NCBI GenBank assembly: GCA_024641545.1
Contig: JAHECW010000037.1
Coordinates: 1 to 36,231 of the forward strand
Origin: Acidobacteriota bacterium
GTDB taxonomy: Bacteria; Acidobacteriota; Thermoanaerobaculia; Thermoanaerobaculales; Sulfomarinibacteraceae
Direction of reading: 5' to 3'
DNA: 36,231 nt
A program made the translations under genes and the position numbers. Shown here piece after piece: positions 21,657-30,400 of the stretch. Positions within the stretch are counted from its first letter, which is position 1. The number at the start of each line of letters is the position of its first letter. Under the pieces are notes generated by a model. It was not told where the DNA came from. It searched no databases and was given only the letters and a program-made list of their open reading frames with translations.

Positions 21657-23093
21657 ATGGCACGGGAACCCATCCCTGCTGCGGCCGAGCCCGCGGACCC
21701 GCACGCCGACCTCGGCGTCCGGGCCACCGTCCGGCTCGCCCTCACCGGCCGTGACCTCGACTTCACCTCGGGGCCGATCGGCCGCGCCATCATCCTGCTC
21801 GCCATCCCCATGGTCCTCGAGATGGTCATGGAGTCGGTCTTCGCCCTCACCGACGCCTTCTTCGTTTCCCGTCTCGGCACCGACGCCGTGGCCACGGTTG
21901 GGCTCACCGAGGCCATCATCACCATCCTCTTCGCGGTGGCCGGAGGCACGGGAATCGCGACCACCGCCATGGTGGCGCGGAGGATCGGTGAGAAGGACGT
22001 TTCAGGCGCCCGGGTCGCGGCGGCCCAGTCCATCCTGCTCGGCCTCGGGCTCACCGTGCTCATCGCCGTCCCCGGGGTCCTCCAATCCGACGCGATGCTG
22101 CGCTTCATGGGCGGCTCACCGGAGCTCATCACGTCGGGCCGCGGCTACACCCAGGTGCTCTTCGCCGGCTCGGCCACGATCACGCTTCTCTTCCTGCTCA
22201 ACGCCGTCTTTCGCGGCGCGGGCGACGCGGCCATCGCCATGCGGGTGCTGTGGATCGCCAACGCCGTCAACATCGGCCTCGACCCGTGCCTGATCTTCGG
22301 GCTCGGCCCCTTCCCGGAGATGGGGGTCACCGGCGCCGCGGTGGCGACAACCATCGGCCGGGGAGTCGGTGTTCTCCTCCAACTCTGGGTTCTGTTCCGC
22401 GGCGGCAGTCGAATTCGGGTCTCCGCGTCCGATCTCAGGCCCCGGATCAGGATCATCCTCCGGCTCTTCCGGCTCTCTCTCGGCGGCATCCTCCAGTTCC
22501 TCATCGGCACCTCGAGCTGGGTCTTCCTGGTCTGGATCGTCGGCCACTTCGGCGCCGCCGCGGTCGCCGGCTACACCATCGCCATCCGGCTCATCGTCTT
22601 CGCCATCCTGCCGTCCTGGGGACTCGCCAACGCCGCGGCCACCCTGGTCGGCCAGAATCTCGGCGCCGGGAAACCCGAGCGCGCCGAGACCTCGGCCTGG
22701 CGGGCCGGGGCCTACAACACCGTCTTCCTGCTCGCCGTCGCGGTGGTCTTCGTCGCCGCCGCCGACCCGATGATCCGGCTCTTCACCAGCGATGCCGCAG
22801 TGATCGCCCACGGCGTCGCCTGTCTTCGTTGGGTCTCCTACGGCTATCCGTTCTACGCCTGGGGAATGGTCATGGTCCAGAGCTTCAACGGCGCCGGCGA
22901 CACCTACACCCCCACCGTCATCAACTTCTTCTGCTACTGGCTCTTCCAGCTGCCGCTGGCCTACTTCCTCGCCCACGGCGGCGGGTTCGGCGCCACCGGC
23001 GCCTTCATGGCCATCACCATCGCCGAAGCCCTGATCGCCGTCGTCGGGATCCTGGTCTTCCGACGAGGCGGGTGGAAGGCGCGACTGGTTTGA
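21657..23093 (+). CDS. MATE family efflux transporter
   Basis: This 478-residue inner-membrane transporter belongs to the MATE family (multidrug and toxin extrusion, driven by Na+ or H+). There are about 12 membrane helices in two homologous halves. Half one has IPMVLEMVMESVFALTDAFF and later NAVFRGAGDAAIAM. Half two has GYTIAIRLIVFAILPSWGLA, then AAATLVGQNLGAGKPERAE and QSFNGAGDTYTPT. The paired FRGAGD and FNGAGDTYTPT motifs are typical of the prokaryotic NorM/DinF-type branches. The ATG at 21657 is chosen because the earlier frame overlaps the divergent gene; no good ribosome-binding site is seen, so a leaderless transcript is possible. The substrate is not evident. Confidence 0.93.
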   Translation: MAREPIPAAAEPADPHADLGVRATVRLALTGRDLDFTSGPIGRAIILLAIPMVLEMVMESVFALTDAFFVSRLGTDAVATVGLTEAIITILFAVAGGTGIATTAMVARRIGEKDVSGARVAAAQSILLGLGLTVLIAVPGVLQSDAMLRFMGGSPELITSGRGYTQVLFAGSATITLLFLLNAVFRGAGDAAIAMRVLWIANAVNIGLDPCLIFGLGPFPEMGVTGAAVATTIGRGVGVLLQLWVLFRGGSRIRVSASDLRPRIRIILRLFRLSLGGILQFLIGTSSWVFLVWIVGHFGAAAVAGYTIAIRLIVFAILPSWGLANAAATLVGQNLGAGKPERAETSAWRAGAYNTVFLLAVAVVFVAAADPMIRLFTSDAAVIAHGVACLRWVSYGYPFYAWGMVMVQSFNGAGDTYTPTVINFFCYWLFQLPLAYFLAHGGGFGATGAFMAITIAEALIAVVGILVFRRGGWKARLV

Positions 23094-23100
23094 ATTGCCC

Positions 23101-23129
23101 TTGACAGTCGAATTCAGACCGCCTATCGT
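23101..23129 (+). promoter_or_regulatory. Sigma-70-type promoter of the efflux operon
   Basis: A perfect -35 box TTGACA (23101-23106) is followed after 17 bases by TATCGT (23124-23129), which matches the -10 consensus at four of six positions. It lies directly after the MATE gene. The expected start of transcription, around 23136, is just upstream of the 16-bp operator, so a bound repressor would block it. Confidence 0.75.
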
Positions 23130-23145
23130 CTTGTCCGTCGAAACC

Positions 23146-23161
23146 GACCGACCGGTCGGTC
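23146..23161. promoter_or_regulatory. Palindromic TetR-type operator
   Basis: GACCGACCGGTCGGTC is a perfect 16-bp palindrome placed between the promoter and the TetR gene start. TetR regulators usually bind such sites upstream of their own gene, so autorepression of the whole efflux operon is expected. Confidence 0.8.
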
Positions 23162-23177
23162 AGAACAGGAATGAGTC

Positions 23178-23792
23178 ATGAAATCAGCACCGACCACTGC
23201 CCGGCGCGAAAAACGACCGCTCATCCTCCGTGCCGCCACCGAGGTCTTCGCGGAGCAGGGCTTCAATTCGGTGACGGTGGCGGCCATCGCCGACCGCGCC
23301 GGAATCGGCAAGGGCACGGTCTACGAGTACTTCTCGTCCAAGGACGAGCTGCTCTTCGCCGTCTTCGAGTGGATGAACGAGGGGATCTTCGAGCGGATTC
23401 ACATCCTGCTCGAGGATGGAGGAACCACCCACGACCGGCTCCTGATGCTGCTCGATCTCGGTGCCCGAATCACCCGTGAACAACGGGACATGCAGGCAGT
23501 GGTGCTCGACTTCTGGTCGGCGTCCCGCGGCACCAAGGTGGAGGAACGCTACAACAAGGCGTGTCTCACGACCTTCCGCGCCTATCGTCGGCTCGTCGCC
23601 GATGTCATCCGTGAGGGTCAGACCGCGGGTGCCATTCGATCCACCGTCGATGCCGAGGCGGTGGCGGCCATGGTGGTCGCCGCCATGGACGGGCTCGGGG
23701 TCCAGATCTTCTTCGATCGTGAGCTCGATCCCGACGCCACCGTCGCCGGTTTCGGCGAGGTCCTCCTCGCCGGTCTCGAGGTGCACCCATGA
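23178..23792 (+). CDS. TetR family repressor of the efflux operon
   Basis: This 204-residue regulator has the TetR DNA-binding domain at about residues 12-62: ILRAATEVFAEQGFNSVTVA, then IADRAGIGKGTVYEYFSSKD with the recognition helix in GKGTVYEYF. The C-terminal two thirds is helical and variable, as expected for a ligand-binding and dimerisation domain. AGGA stands seven bases before the ATG at 23178. It is the first gene of an operon with a TolC-type channel, an adaptor and an RND pump, and an operator palindrome lies in front of it. It most likely senses a pump substrate and derepresses the operon. The stop overlaps an ATG as ATGA, but the next gene probably starts further down. Confidence 0.95.
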   Translation: MKSAPTTARREKRPLILRAATEVFAEQGFNSVTVAAIADRAGIGKGTVYEYFSSKDELLFAVFEWMNEGIFERIHILLEDGGTTHDRLLMLLDLGARITREQRDMQAVVLDFWSASRGTKVEERYNKACLTTFRAYRRLVADVIREGQTAGAIRSTVDAEAVAAMVVAAMDGLGVQIFFDRELDPDATVAGFGEVLLAGLEVHP

Positions 23793-23851
23793 CCATCGTC
23801 AAGAACCTACCCGCGCCGGACTCCGTAGGAGTCGCAGACAGGAGGGCGCAG

Positions 23852-25192
23852 ATGAACCGTTTTCCCGCACGGACATTGTCCGTCACCTTGATCCTCGTCC
23901 TGGCGGCCGGCGCGGCCGCCGCACAGGAGACAACCGGGCCGAAGACCACCCTCAAAGAGCTCGTGATCTCGGCGCTCGACACCCACGAACGGGTCGAGGT
24001 CGCCGACAGCGAGATCCGGCGGGCCCAGGCCGACAAGAAGCTCGCCCGGTCCGCCATCATGCCGCGGTTCGACGTCAACGGCGCCTACACCTTCTACGGC
24101 AAAGAGGTCGCCATCGAGCTGTCGCCCGGCGAGAGCTTTGTCATTCAACCCTCGCAGGACTGGTCGTGGAGCGCGGATCTGCGCCAGACGCTGTTCTACG
24201 GTCTCCGCCCCTGGCGTGCCAAGAACATCGCCAAGCTCAACTACGACATCGCACAGCTCGACCGACAAACCGTCATCAACAATCTCACCCTCGAGGTCGC
24301 CGCCGCCTTTCTCTCCACCCGCGCCGCCGAGGACGGGGTCGAGGTCCGCAGGGTCGCCCTCGAGGAGATCGAGAAACAGCTCCATGTCGCCGAGCGGCGG
24401 TACGAGGTGGGCGAGGCGACGATCGCCGATGTCGCCCGCTGGCGGGCCGAGGTCGCCGGCGCCAAACAGGCCTATGTCGTCGCCCTCGGCGATGCCACGT
24501 TCGCACGCAAGAGTCTCGGCCGGTTGACCGGCGCGGAAGAAATCGGCACTCTCGAGCAGCTCGGCCCGGTGCCGATCCCGGCGGGCGACTCAGAGACCTT
24601 GATCGCAACGGCGTACGAGGATCGCCTGGAGATGAAAACCCTGGCCAACCAGCTCGAGGCCGCGGGGCTCTGGGTCAAGCTCGAAAAGGGCGCCTGGTTG
24701 CCCGAGCTCGATGCTTCGGCGCAGTACTTCCAGCAGAAAGCGGCCTTCCCGTCTCAGGGCTGGGCTTCGCTCGTGTTCAGGCTCAAGGTGCCGATCTACG
24801 ACGGCGGCGTCACCGCCGCCAACGTCGCCAAGGCCAAAGAGGACGTCCGGCAGGTCGAGCTCCTCGACCAGACGCTGCGCCGGACCATCGCCGATCAGGT
24901 GGACTCGGCCTCGATCGGCTATCAGGCGGCCGACGCCGCCCTCGACGCCGCCCGCGAACGATCCAACGCGGCCAGGGAGGCCTACCGCCAGGTGGAACGC
25001 GCTTTCCGGGTCGGGGAGGCCTCATCGGTGGACCTGCTCGACGCCACAACCGAAGCCACCGACGCCGAAACGACCCACATCATTGCGCGGGCGCAGCGCG
25101 AGTTTCAGGCGATCTCGCTGCGCCACGCCATCGGCCGGTTTCCCCTGCCGGATCTCGACTACGCCGACTTCGACGCAAGAACCGAGGAGTGA
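23852..25192 (+). CDS. TolC family outer-membrane efflux channel
   Basis: This 446-residue protein has a signal peptide (MNRFPARTLSVTLILVLAAG, cleaved near AAAAQE). Two outer-membrane efflux protein (OEP) repeats of long helices and a beta-barrel portion follow. Typical text includes SEIRRAQADKKLARSAIMPR, VAERRYEVGEATIADVARWR and, in the second repeat, VERAFRVGEASSVDLLDATT. It forms the trimeric exit duct for the adaptor and RND pump encoded downstream. The ATG at 23852 follows CAGGAGG and directly precedes the signal peptide. An in-frame ATG at 23789, overlapping the TetR stop, would add 21 polar residues and spoil the signal. Its stop is five bases from the adaptor start, indicating tight coupling. 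Confidence 0.94.
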   Translation: MNRFPARTLSVTLILVLAAGAAAAQETTGPKTTLKELVISALDTHERVEVADSEIRRAQADKKLARSAIMPRFDVNGAYTFYGKEVAIELSPGESFVIQPSQDWSWSADLRQTLFYGLRPWRAKNIAKLNYDIAQLDRQTVINNLTLEVAAAFLSTRAAEDGVEVRRVALEEIEKQLHVAERRYEVGEATIADVARWRAEVAGAKQAYVVALGDATFARKSLGRLTGAEEIGTLEQLGPVPIPAGDSETLIATAYEDRLEMKTLANQLEAAGLWVKLEKGAWLPELDASAQYFQQKAAFPSQGWASLVFRLKVPIYDGGVTAANVAKAKEDVRQVELLDQTLRRTIADQVDSASIGYQAADAALDAARERSNAAREAYRQVERAFRVGEASSVDLLDATTEATDAETTHIIARAQREFQAISLRHAIGRFPLPDLDYADFDARTEE

Positions 25193-25197
25193 CAACC

Positions 25198-26307
25198 ATG
25201 AAACCCGAACGACTCCGTCTCGTCTCCGCCTTCACCATCGTCGCCCTCGCCCTCGTACTCGGCGCCTGCCACAACTCGGATGACGACGGCTCCGCCGAAG
25301 GCATCGAAAACGCCGCCGAGGCCCTCGATCGTGCGCTGGCGCCGCGCGAGGTCGAGCTCATCACTCCCGAGATCCGGAGCGAAAACCCCTCCGTCCAACT
25401 GGTCGGCGACATCCGGGCCTTCGACACCGTGACCATCTCATCGGAGATCGGCGGCAGGGTCGACCGCGTTCTCGTCGAAGTCGGCGATCAGGTCGCCAAG
25501 GACGCTGCGCTCGTCGAGATTGACCGCGAGACCTTCGCCATCTACCTCGCCCAGGCGGCGGCCAACGTGCAGGCCGCCCAGGCCGATCTCGCGCTCGCCG
25601 AGAAAGACCTCGAACGCAAGCGAGACCTGCGCTCGGATGAGACCATCCCGCAGGCGACCCTCGACCAGGCCCAAGCGGGCTTCGATCTTGCCAAGGCCCG
25701 GCTCGCGGCCGCCGAGGCGTCCCTCAGCCTCGCCCAACGCAACTACGATCGAAGCGTCATTCGCGCGCCCGCCGCCGGCGCGATTACCGAGCGCATGGCC
25801 GCCGCAGGTCAATTCGCCGATGTCGGCGCCGGTCTGCTCGAGCTCGCCCTCGGCGGCAAGGTCAAGGTTGCCGCACGGGTGCCGGAGAGCTGGGTCGGGC
25901 GCTTTGTCGGGCTCGAGACCTTCGACTTCACCGTCGGCGCCGGATCGACGGTTCACACCGCGAAGATCTACAGCCTGCAACCCGTGGTCCGCGAGGCCAG
26001 CCGGTCGTTCGAGATCGTCGGAACCGCACCCGCCGACAGCACCATGCGGCCCGGCATGTTCGCCACTGTGACCCTGACCTCGCCCGAGTCCAAGAGCACC
26101 CTGTGGCTGCCGGCCTCCGCCGTGGCGACGTCGGATCTCCCTCAGGTGCTCATGGTCGAGAACGACACGATCGTCTACCGAAAAATCCAGATCGGCCGCC
26201 GCGACAACGGCACCATCGAGATCGTCGACGGCCTCGATGAAGGCGAACAGGTCATCCTCGACGTGAGCGGACTGACCCGAGGCCTGCCGGTCAAGATCGT
26301 GGGCTGA
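25198..26307 (+). CDS. RND efflux adaptor (membrane fusion) lipoprotein
   Basis: This 369-residue periplasmic adaptor of the RND/HlyD type has a lipoprotein signal peptide with lipobox LGAC (Cys24), so it is anchored by lipid in the inner membrane. Domains in order are a lipoyl half (about 65-100: SSEIGGRVDRVLVEVGDQVA), a coiled-coil hairpin (about 105-180: AQAAANVQAAQADLALAEKD, then AAEASLSLAQRNYDRS), the second lipoyl half (VIRAPAAGAITERMAAAGQF), a beta-barrel domain and a membrane-proximal domain ending VSGLTRGLPVKIVG. It links the RND pump to the TolC-type channel. GAGGAG precedes the ATG. The gap after it holds an AT-rich repeat before the pump gene. Confidence 0.95.
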   Translation: MKPERLRLVSAFTIVALALVLGACHNSDDDGSAEGIENAAEALDRALAPREVELITPEIRSENPSVQLVGDIRAFDTVTISSEIGGRVDRVLVEVGDQVAKDAALVEIDRETFAIYLAQAAANVQAAQADLALAEKDLERKRDLRSDETIPQATLDQAQAGFDLAKARLAAAEASLSLAQRNYDRSVIRAPAAGAITERMAAAGQFADVGAGLLELALGGKVKVAARVPESWVGRFVGLETFDFTVGAGSTVHTAKIYSLQPVVREASRSFEIVGTAPADSTMRPGMFATVTLTSPESKSTLWLPASAVATSDLPQVLMVENDTIVYRKIQIGRRDNGTIEIVDGLDEGEQVILDVSGLTRGLPVKIVG

Positions 26308-26320
26308 GGAAGCAGGTATG

Positions 26321-26430
26321 CAATTCTCAATTCTCAATTCTCAATTCTTAATTGCGGCCACAACAGCTCGCATCGCCACCCGGCACGGCTGCGATGTCAT
26401 TAAGAATTCAAAATTCAAAATTAAGAATTC
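26321..26430. repeat. AT-arm/GC-core inverted repeat, copy B, inside the efflux operon
   Basis: The left arm (26321-26354) is CAATTCT repeated four times, then TAATTG. The GC-rich core (26355-26397) holds CATCGC and GCGATG. The right arm (26398-26430) repeats ATTCAAAA and ends TTAAGAATTC, which is the approximate inverse of the left. TGCGATGTCA at the core border is shared with copy A at 8987-9101 read in reverse. It fills the space between the adaptor stop and the pump start. Confidence 0.88.
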
Positions 26431-26448
26431 TCCGCGATTGGATTCACG

Positions 26449-29400
26449 ATGAATCTCTACGATGTAGCAATTCGCCGCCCCGTCTTCACCGCGATGATGA
26501 TGATCGCCCTGGTTGTCTTCGGCATCCTCGGCTATCAGACCCTGCCCATCAACCTGCTGCCGTCCCTCGACATCCCCATCGTGTCGGTGATCACGCTCCT
26601 TCCGGGCGCGTCGCCCGAGGTCATGGAGTCCGACGTCACCGATGTCCTCGAGTCCGCGGTCAACACCATCGAGGGCATCAAGCAGATCACGTCGTACTCC
26701 GGCCAGGGGGTGTCGCAGGTGACGGTCACCTTCACCCTCGAACGCGACATCGACATCGCCGCCCAGGACGTGCGCGACAAGGTATCGGGCGCCCTCGGTC
26801 GGCTGCCGTTGGATGCCGAGCCGCCCATCGTCCAGAAGTTCGATGTCAACTCGCAACCGATGCTGTGGATGGCGCTCGCCGGTCTCGACGCCCGCGAGCT
26901 TTCGGACTACGCCGATCAGGTCGTCAAACCGCAGCTCCAGGCGGTCCCGGGTGTCGGCAACATCCTCGTCCCGGGTTTCCGCGAACCCATGATGCGGATC
27001 TGGATCGACCGCGACAAGCTCGCCGCGCACCGGCTGACGGTCAACGATGTGATCATGGCCCTCGGACGCGAGAACCTCGAGCTTCCCGGCGGTTTCATCG
27101 AAGGCCCCTTGACCGAGCTCGCTGTCCGTAACCTCGGGCTCTTCGAAACCGTCGACGATTTCGACGCCATGATCGTCGCCACCGTCGACGGCCGCCCGAT
27201 CCGGCTTTCCGACGTCGGTTTCACCCAGCTCGGCGTCGCCGATGAACGCGGCGGCGCCCGCTACAACATGACCCCGACCCTCGGGATCGGGGTCGCCCCC
27301 CGCTCCGGCGCCAATCTGGTCGATGTCAACCGCGCCGCCCGACAGCGGATGGACGAGCTCTCCAAGGACTTTCCGCCCGGACTCTTCTACGACGTGGCCT
27401 TCGACGGCGCCGAGTACGTCGAGAAGTCCATCGAGAACGTCCAGGTCGACATCGTCTACGGCGCCATCCTTGCGATCCTGGTGGTCTTTGTCTTCCTCAG
27501 ATCCTGGCGCTCGACCTTCATCGTCTCGCTCGCCATCCCGACCTCGCTCATCGCCACCTTCGGTTTCATGCGGATCTTCGGTTTTTCGCTCAACAACCTC
27601 ACCACCCTGGCGCTCGCCCTCTCGGTCGGCGTCGTGATCGACGACGCCATCGTCGTGCTCGAGAACATCTACCGCCACCAGGAGAACGGCGAGAGCCGCA
27701 TCACCGCCGCCTTCAGCGGGACCCGGGAGATCGCATTGGCGGCCATGGCCGCCACCTTCGCCATCGCGGCGGTCTTCATCCCGGTGGCCTACATGAAGGG
27801 GATGATCGGCCAGTTTCTCTTCGAGTTCGGAATCTCGGTGGCGGCCGCCATCCTGATCTCGCTCTTTGTCGCCCTGACCCTGACCCCCATGCTGTGCTCG
27901 CGGATCCTCAGCGTGAAGCCCAAGCACGGCCGGCTCTATGACGCCCTCGAGAACGCCTTCAAGGGTCTCGAGCGCGGCTATTCGGCGCTCCTCGATGTGG
28001 TCCTGCGGCACAAGATCATCACGCTGGCGACCGCGACTCTCGTCCTCGCCGCGAGCTTTCTCCTGGTCCCGTATATCGGCGCCGAGTTCGCCCCGGCCGA
28101 AGACATGTCGTCGTTCATGCTCACTACCAAGGCGCCGGTCGGCACCTCGCTCGAGAACATGGACCGGATGATGCAGGAGGTCGAGCGCGTCGTGCTCGGC
28201 CAACCCGAGGTGCGGGCCGGATTCATGGCCATCGACATGGAGGAGCGCGGTCAGGTCAACACCGGGATCATGTTCATGCGGATGTACAAGCCCGACCAAC
28301 GCGAAACCACCCAGCAGGAAGTGGTCCAGCGGCTCCGTCGCGAGCTCGCCAAGATCGAAGGCCTCCAGGCCTTCGTCATCGAGTTCAGCTTCTACAACGT
28401 CTCCGGCGAGGGCGGCGAGAAGGCCCTCGCCTATTCCATCCGCGGTCCCAAGCTCACCGAGCTCCAGCGCATCGGCGACCGGGTCATCGAAAGGCTCTCC
28501 ACGGAGCCCGGCTTCGTCGACCTCGACCACAACCTGCAGCTCGAGCAGCCGCAGCTCTTTGTCAAGGTCAACCGCGAACGGGCGCACGATCTCGGGCTCG
28601 ACGCGGCCGCGGTCTTCGAAACCGTGTACGCCCTCGTTGCCGGGCGTGAGGTGGGCTCCTACACCACCGAGGGGAAACGTTACGACGTCCGGATCAAGGT
28701 CCGGCCGAGCCAGGCGCTGCAACCCGAGGACATCGGCGCCCTCCAGATCCGAACGCCGTCGGGCGACATGGTGCGGCTCGACTCGGTGGTCGAAATCAGC
28801 CACGGCGTCGGCCCCATCAACATCAACCGCACCGACCGCGAACGCAGCGTCCTGCTCACCGCCAACCTCGAAGGGCTGCCGCTCAACAAGGCGCTGGAAA
28901 AAGTCGATGCGGTGCTCGCCGAAGAGCTCCCCGACGGCTACCACGCCAAGGCCACAGGCCAGGCCGAGGAGTTCGCCGAGTCGATGAACTCCTTGCTCTT
29001 CGCCCTCGGTCTCGCGGTGCTCATCGTCTACATGCTGCTGGCGAGCCAGTTCGACTCGCTCATCCACCCGTTCACCATCATGTTTGCGCTGCCGCCGGCC
29101 CTGGTCGGCGCACTCGTCGCGCTCTTCATCACCGGCTACACCATCAACATCATGTCGGTCATCGGCATCATCCTGCTCTTCGGACTGGTGACCAAGAACT
29201 CGATCCTGCTCGTCGATCTGACGATCCAAAAGCAGGAAGCGGGGCTCGACCGCGAGGCCGCCCTGCGCGAGGCCTGCCCGATCCGGCTCCGACCCATTCT
29301 CATGACCGCGGTGTCGATGATCTTCGGCGTCCTGCCGGTGGCTCTCGCCCTCGGTGAGGGTGGTGAGGCGCGCGCTCCCATGGCCGTGGCCACCGCCGGC

Positions 29401-29559
29401 GGAATGACCACCTCGACCCTGCTGACCCTCTTCATCGTGCCGGTGGTCTACGCCTACATGGACCAGCTCGCCACCAAGCTGCGCGGCCACGAGTCGCGCT
29501 CGCGACAGGCGATCGACGGCGAGGAGGCGCTCGAGCTCGCCGACGAGCTGACCGAGTAG
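26449..29559 (+). CDS. RND multidrug-type efflux permease (HAE1/AcrB family)
   Basis: This 1036-residue inner-membrane pump is the usual length for AcrB/MdtC-type RND proteins that expel hydrophobic compounds with proton import. It starts MNLYDVAIRRPVFTAMMMIA, the conserved N-terminal helix. Proton-relay residues are visible: Asp398 and Asp399 in GVVIDDAIVVLENIYRHQE (helix 4) and Lys916 in GLVTKNSILLVDL (helix 10). The porter region has VTVTFTLERDIDIAAQDVRD, as in the family. GEGGEARAPMAVATAGG near the end is also typical. It is the last pump component of the TetR-led operon. No strong ribosome-binding site is seen before the ATG, where the AT-rich repeat ends 18 bases upstream. The substrate is unknown. 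Confidence 0.96.
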   Translation: MNLYDVAIRRPVFTAMMMIALVVFGILGYQTLPINLLPSLDIPIVSVITLLPGASPEVMESDVTDVLESAVNTIEGIKQITSYSGQGVSQVTVTFTLERDIDIAAQDVRDKVSGALGRLPLDAEPPIVQKFDVNSQPMLWMALAGLDARELSDYADQVVKPQLQAVPGVGNILVPGFREPMMRIWIDRDKLAAHRLTVNDVIMALGRENLELPGGFIEGPLTELAVRNLGLFETVDDFDAMIVATVDGRPIRLSDVGFTQLGVADERGGARYNMTPTLGIGVAPRSGANLVDVNRAARQRMDELSKDFPPGLFYDVAFDGAEYVEKSIENVQVDIVYGAILAILVVFVFLRSWRSTFIVSLAIPTSLIATFGFMRIFGFSLNNLTTLALALSVGVVIDDAIVVLENIYRHQENGESRITAAFSGTREIALAAMAATFAIAAVFIPVAYMKGMIGQFLFEFGISVAAAILISLFVALTLTPMLCSRILSVKPKHGRLYDALENAFKGLERGYSALLDVVLRHKIITLATATLVLAASFLLVPYIGAEFAPAEDMSSFMLTTKAPVGTSLENMDRMMQEVERVVLGQPEVRAGFMAIDMEERGQVNTGIMFMRMYKPDQRETTQQEVVQRLRRELAKIEGLQAFVIEFSFYNVSGEGGEKALAYSIRGPKLTELQRIGDRVIERLSTEPGFVDLDHNLQLEQPQLFVKVNRERAHDLGLDAAAVFETVYALVAGREVGSYTTEGKRYDVRIKVRPSQALQPEDIGALQIRTPSGDMVRLDSVVEISHGVGPININRTDRERSVLLTANLEGLPLNKALEKVDAVLAEELPDGYHAKATGQAEEFAESMNSLLFALGLAVLIVYMLLASQFDSLIHPFTIMFALPPALVGALVALFITGYTINIMSVIGIILLFGLVTKNSILLVDLTIQKQEAGLDREAALREACPIRLRPILMTAVSMIFGVLPVALALGEGGEARAPMAVATAGGMTTSTLLTLFIVPVVYAYMDQLATKLRGHESRSRQAIDGEEALELADELTE

Positions 29560-29632
29560 AGCCGGAGCTTGCTTCTCGCGCCGTCCGGACCCACATTGGG
29601 GGGGGACGAACAACCCACGACGGGAGGTGACC

Positions 29633-29827
29633 ATGGCCACTGAACTCGAGTGCATCATCGTCATGTGCCCCAGGTGTGGTGAAGAGTATTCGACCTGGCA
29701 GGGAATCGGCCTCGAATACCTCGGGCCGGACCCGTGCCCCCAGTGCGGGTTCACCCCGGAAGAAGACCCGCGGCTCTACCAGGACGGTCCGGTCGAGCCG
29801 CTCGATGAGGATGAGGCACGGGTCTAG
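29633..29827 (+). CDS. Small zinc-ribbon protein, 64 residues
   Basis: A small acidic protein starts MATELECIIVMCPRCGEEYS and contains two CPxC knuckles, Cys12/Cys15 and Cys35/Cys38, in the order CPRCGEEY and CPQCGFTPEED. Four Cys in two CxxC pairs about 20 residues apart is the layout of a zinc ribbon. The tail is strongly acidic (EPLDEDEARV). GGGAGG stands six bases before the ATG at 29633; the GTG at 29627 is part of that site. It follows the RND gene after 73 bases that include a run of eight G. No named family is recognised and the role is unknown. It may be co-transcribed with the efflux operon. Confidence 0.8.
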   Translation: MATELECIIVMCPRCGEEYSTWQGIGLEYLGPDPCPQCGFTPEEDPRLYQDGPVEPLDEDEARV

Positions 29828-29874
29828 CCCCGACTATTCGCGAACGCTGAGCTGCGGCCGACGCTGGATCCGTC

Positions 29875-30300
29875 TCAGTCGACCGGTTCCGTGCCTGAGG
29901 GGCCTCCGAGTCTCTTGAGGTCGTCGCCGAGCACGACCCAGTCGACGTGCGTGTCATAGAACACGTGGACCGCCGGCTCGCGATCGATGGGGCCGTCCAT
30001 GTGGGCCAGCGCGATGTGGGTTTCCCCGGGCCAGCGCTCGCTGGTGAAGAAGAGGGGGCTGCCGCAGGAACGACAGAATCCGCGCCGGGCCGCCGGCGTC
30101 GACGAGTACCAGCTCACGTCGTTCTCGCCCGCAGTGAAGCGGAACTGCTCGTCGGCCACCCCGAACCAGGTCACAAAGGCGGCGCCGTGCGCCCGCCGAC
30201 ACAGGCTGCAGTGGCAGTGGGCGCACCATTTCGTGGGCGCCGTGACTTCGAAGCGGACCGCGCCGCAGAGACAGCCGCCGGTGAGGATGTTGTTGACCAT
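29875..30300 (-). CDS. GFA family zinc protein (CENP-V/GFA domain)
   Basis: This 141-residue protein is of the glutathione-dependent formaldehyde-activating (GFA) family. Zinc-binding Cys groups appear in the expected order: GGCLCGAVRFE (Cys10, Cys12), then WCAHCHCSLCRRAHG, then GFCRSCGSPLFF. The WFGVADEQFRFTAG strand between them is also typical. The founding member (Gfa) was linked to formaldehyde-glutathione adduct formation, but most members have unknown roles, so no reaction is assigned. The ATG at 30300 is where the domain begins. It is divergent from the aldolase-like gene, with about 100 bases between starts containing a short tandem repeat. Confidence 0.92.
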   Translation of the reverse strand: MVNNILTGGCLCGAVRFEVTAPTKWCAHCHCSLCRRAHGAAFVTWFGVADEQFRFTAGENDVSWYSSTPAARRGFCRSCGSPLFFTSERWPGETHIALAHMDGPIDREPAVHVFYDTHVDWVVLGDDLKRLGGPSGTEPVD

Positions 30301-30338
30301 GGGTCGATTGTAGCTCGTGCCGGATGCCGGAAGCCGGC

Positions 30339-30361
30339 ACCGATTACCGATCACCGATCAC
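30339..30361. repeat. Heptamer tandem repeat ACCGAT(T/C)
   Basis: Three units, ACCGATT, ACCGATC and ACCGATC, followed by AC, lie between the divergent GFA and aldolase-like genes. The copies are nearly perfect. It could affect the spacing of the promoters in this short shared control region. Confidence 0.7.
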
Positions 30362-30400
30362 AATGGTGACTCGGCCCCATGCTCATGCGATGATCGTCCG

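Noticed and set aside
22116-22976. Minus-strand frame of 286 codons opposite the MATE gene
   Set aside because: It is extremely rich in Asp, Glu, Gly and Arg, as expected from the complement of a membrane-protein gene, and has no family pattern.
23461-25197. Long N-terminal extension of the adaptor protein through the TetR and TolC genes
   Set aside because: The extension is another frame of two confident genes. A lipoprotein signal peptide and ribosome-binding site mark the true start at 25198.
29598-29605. Run of eight G as a phase-variation tract
   Set aside because: It lies outside any coding frame and about 27 bases before the zinc-ribbon start, away from an identified promoter; nothing else supports switching.
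26341-29754. Minus-strand open frame of 1137 codons opposite the RND pump gene
   Set aside because: It is the antisense shadow of a clearly conserved RND gene in GC-rich DNA. The translation is Asp/Glu/His/Gly-rich without family motifs, a signal peptide or a ribosome-binding site.
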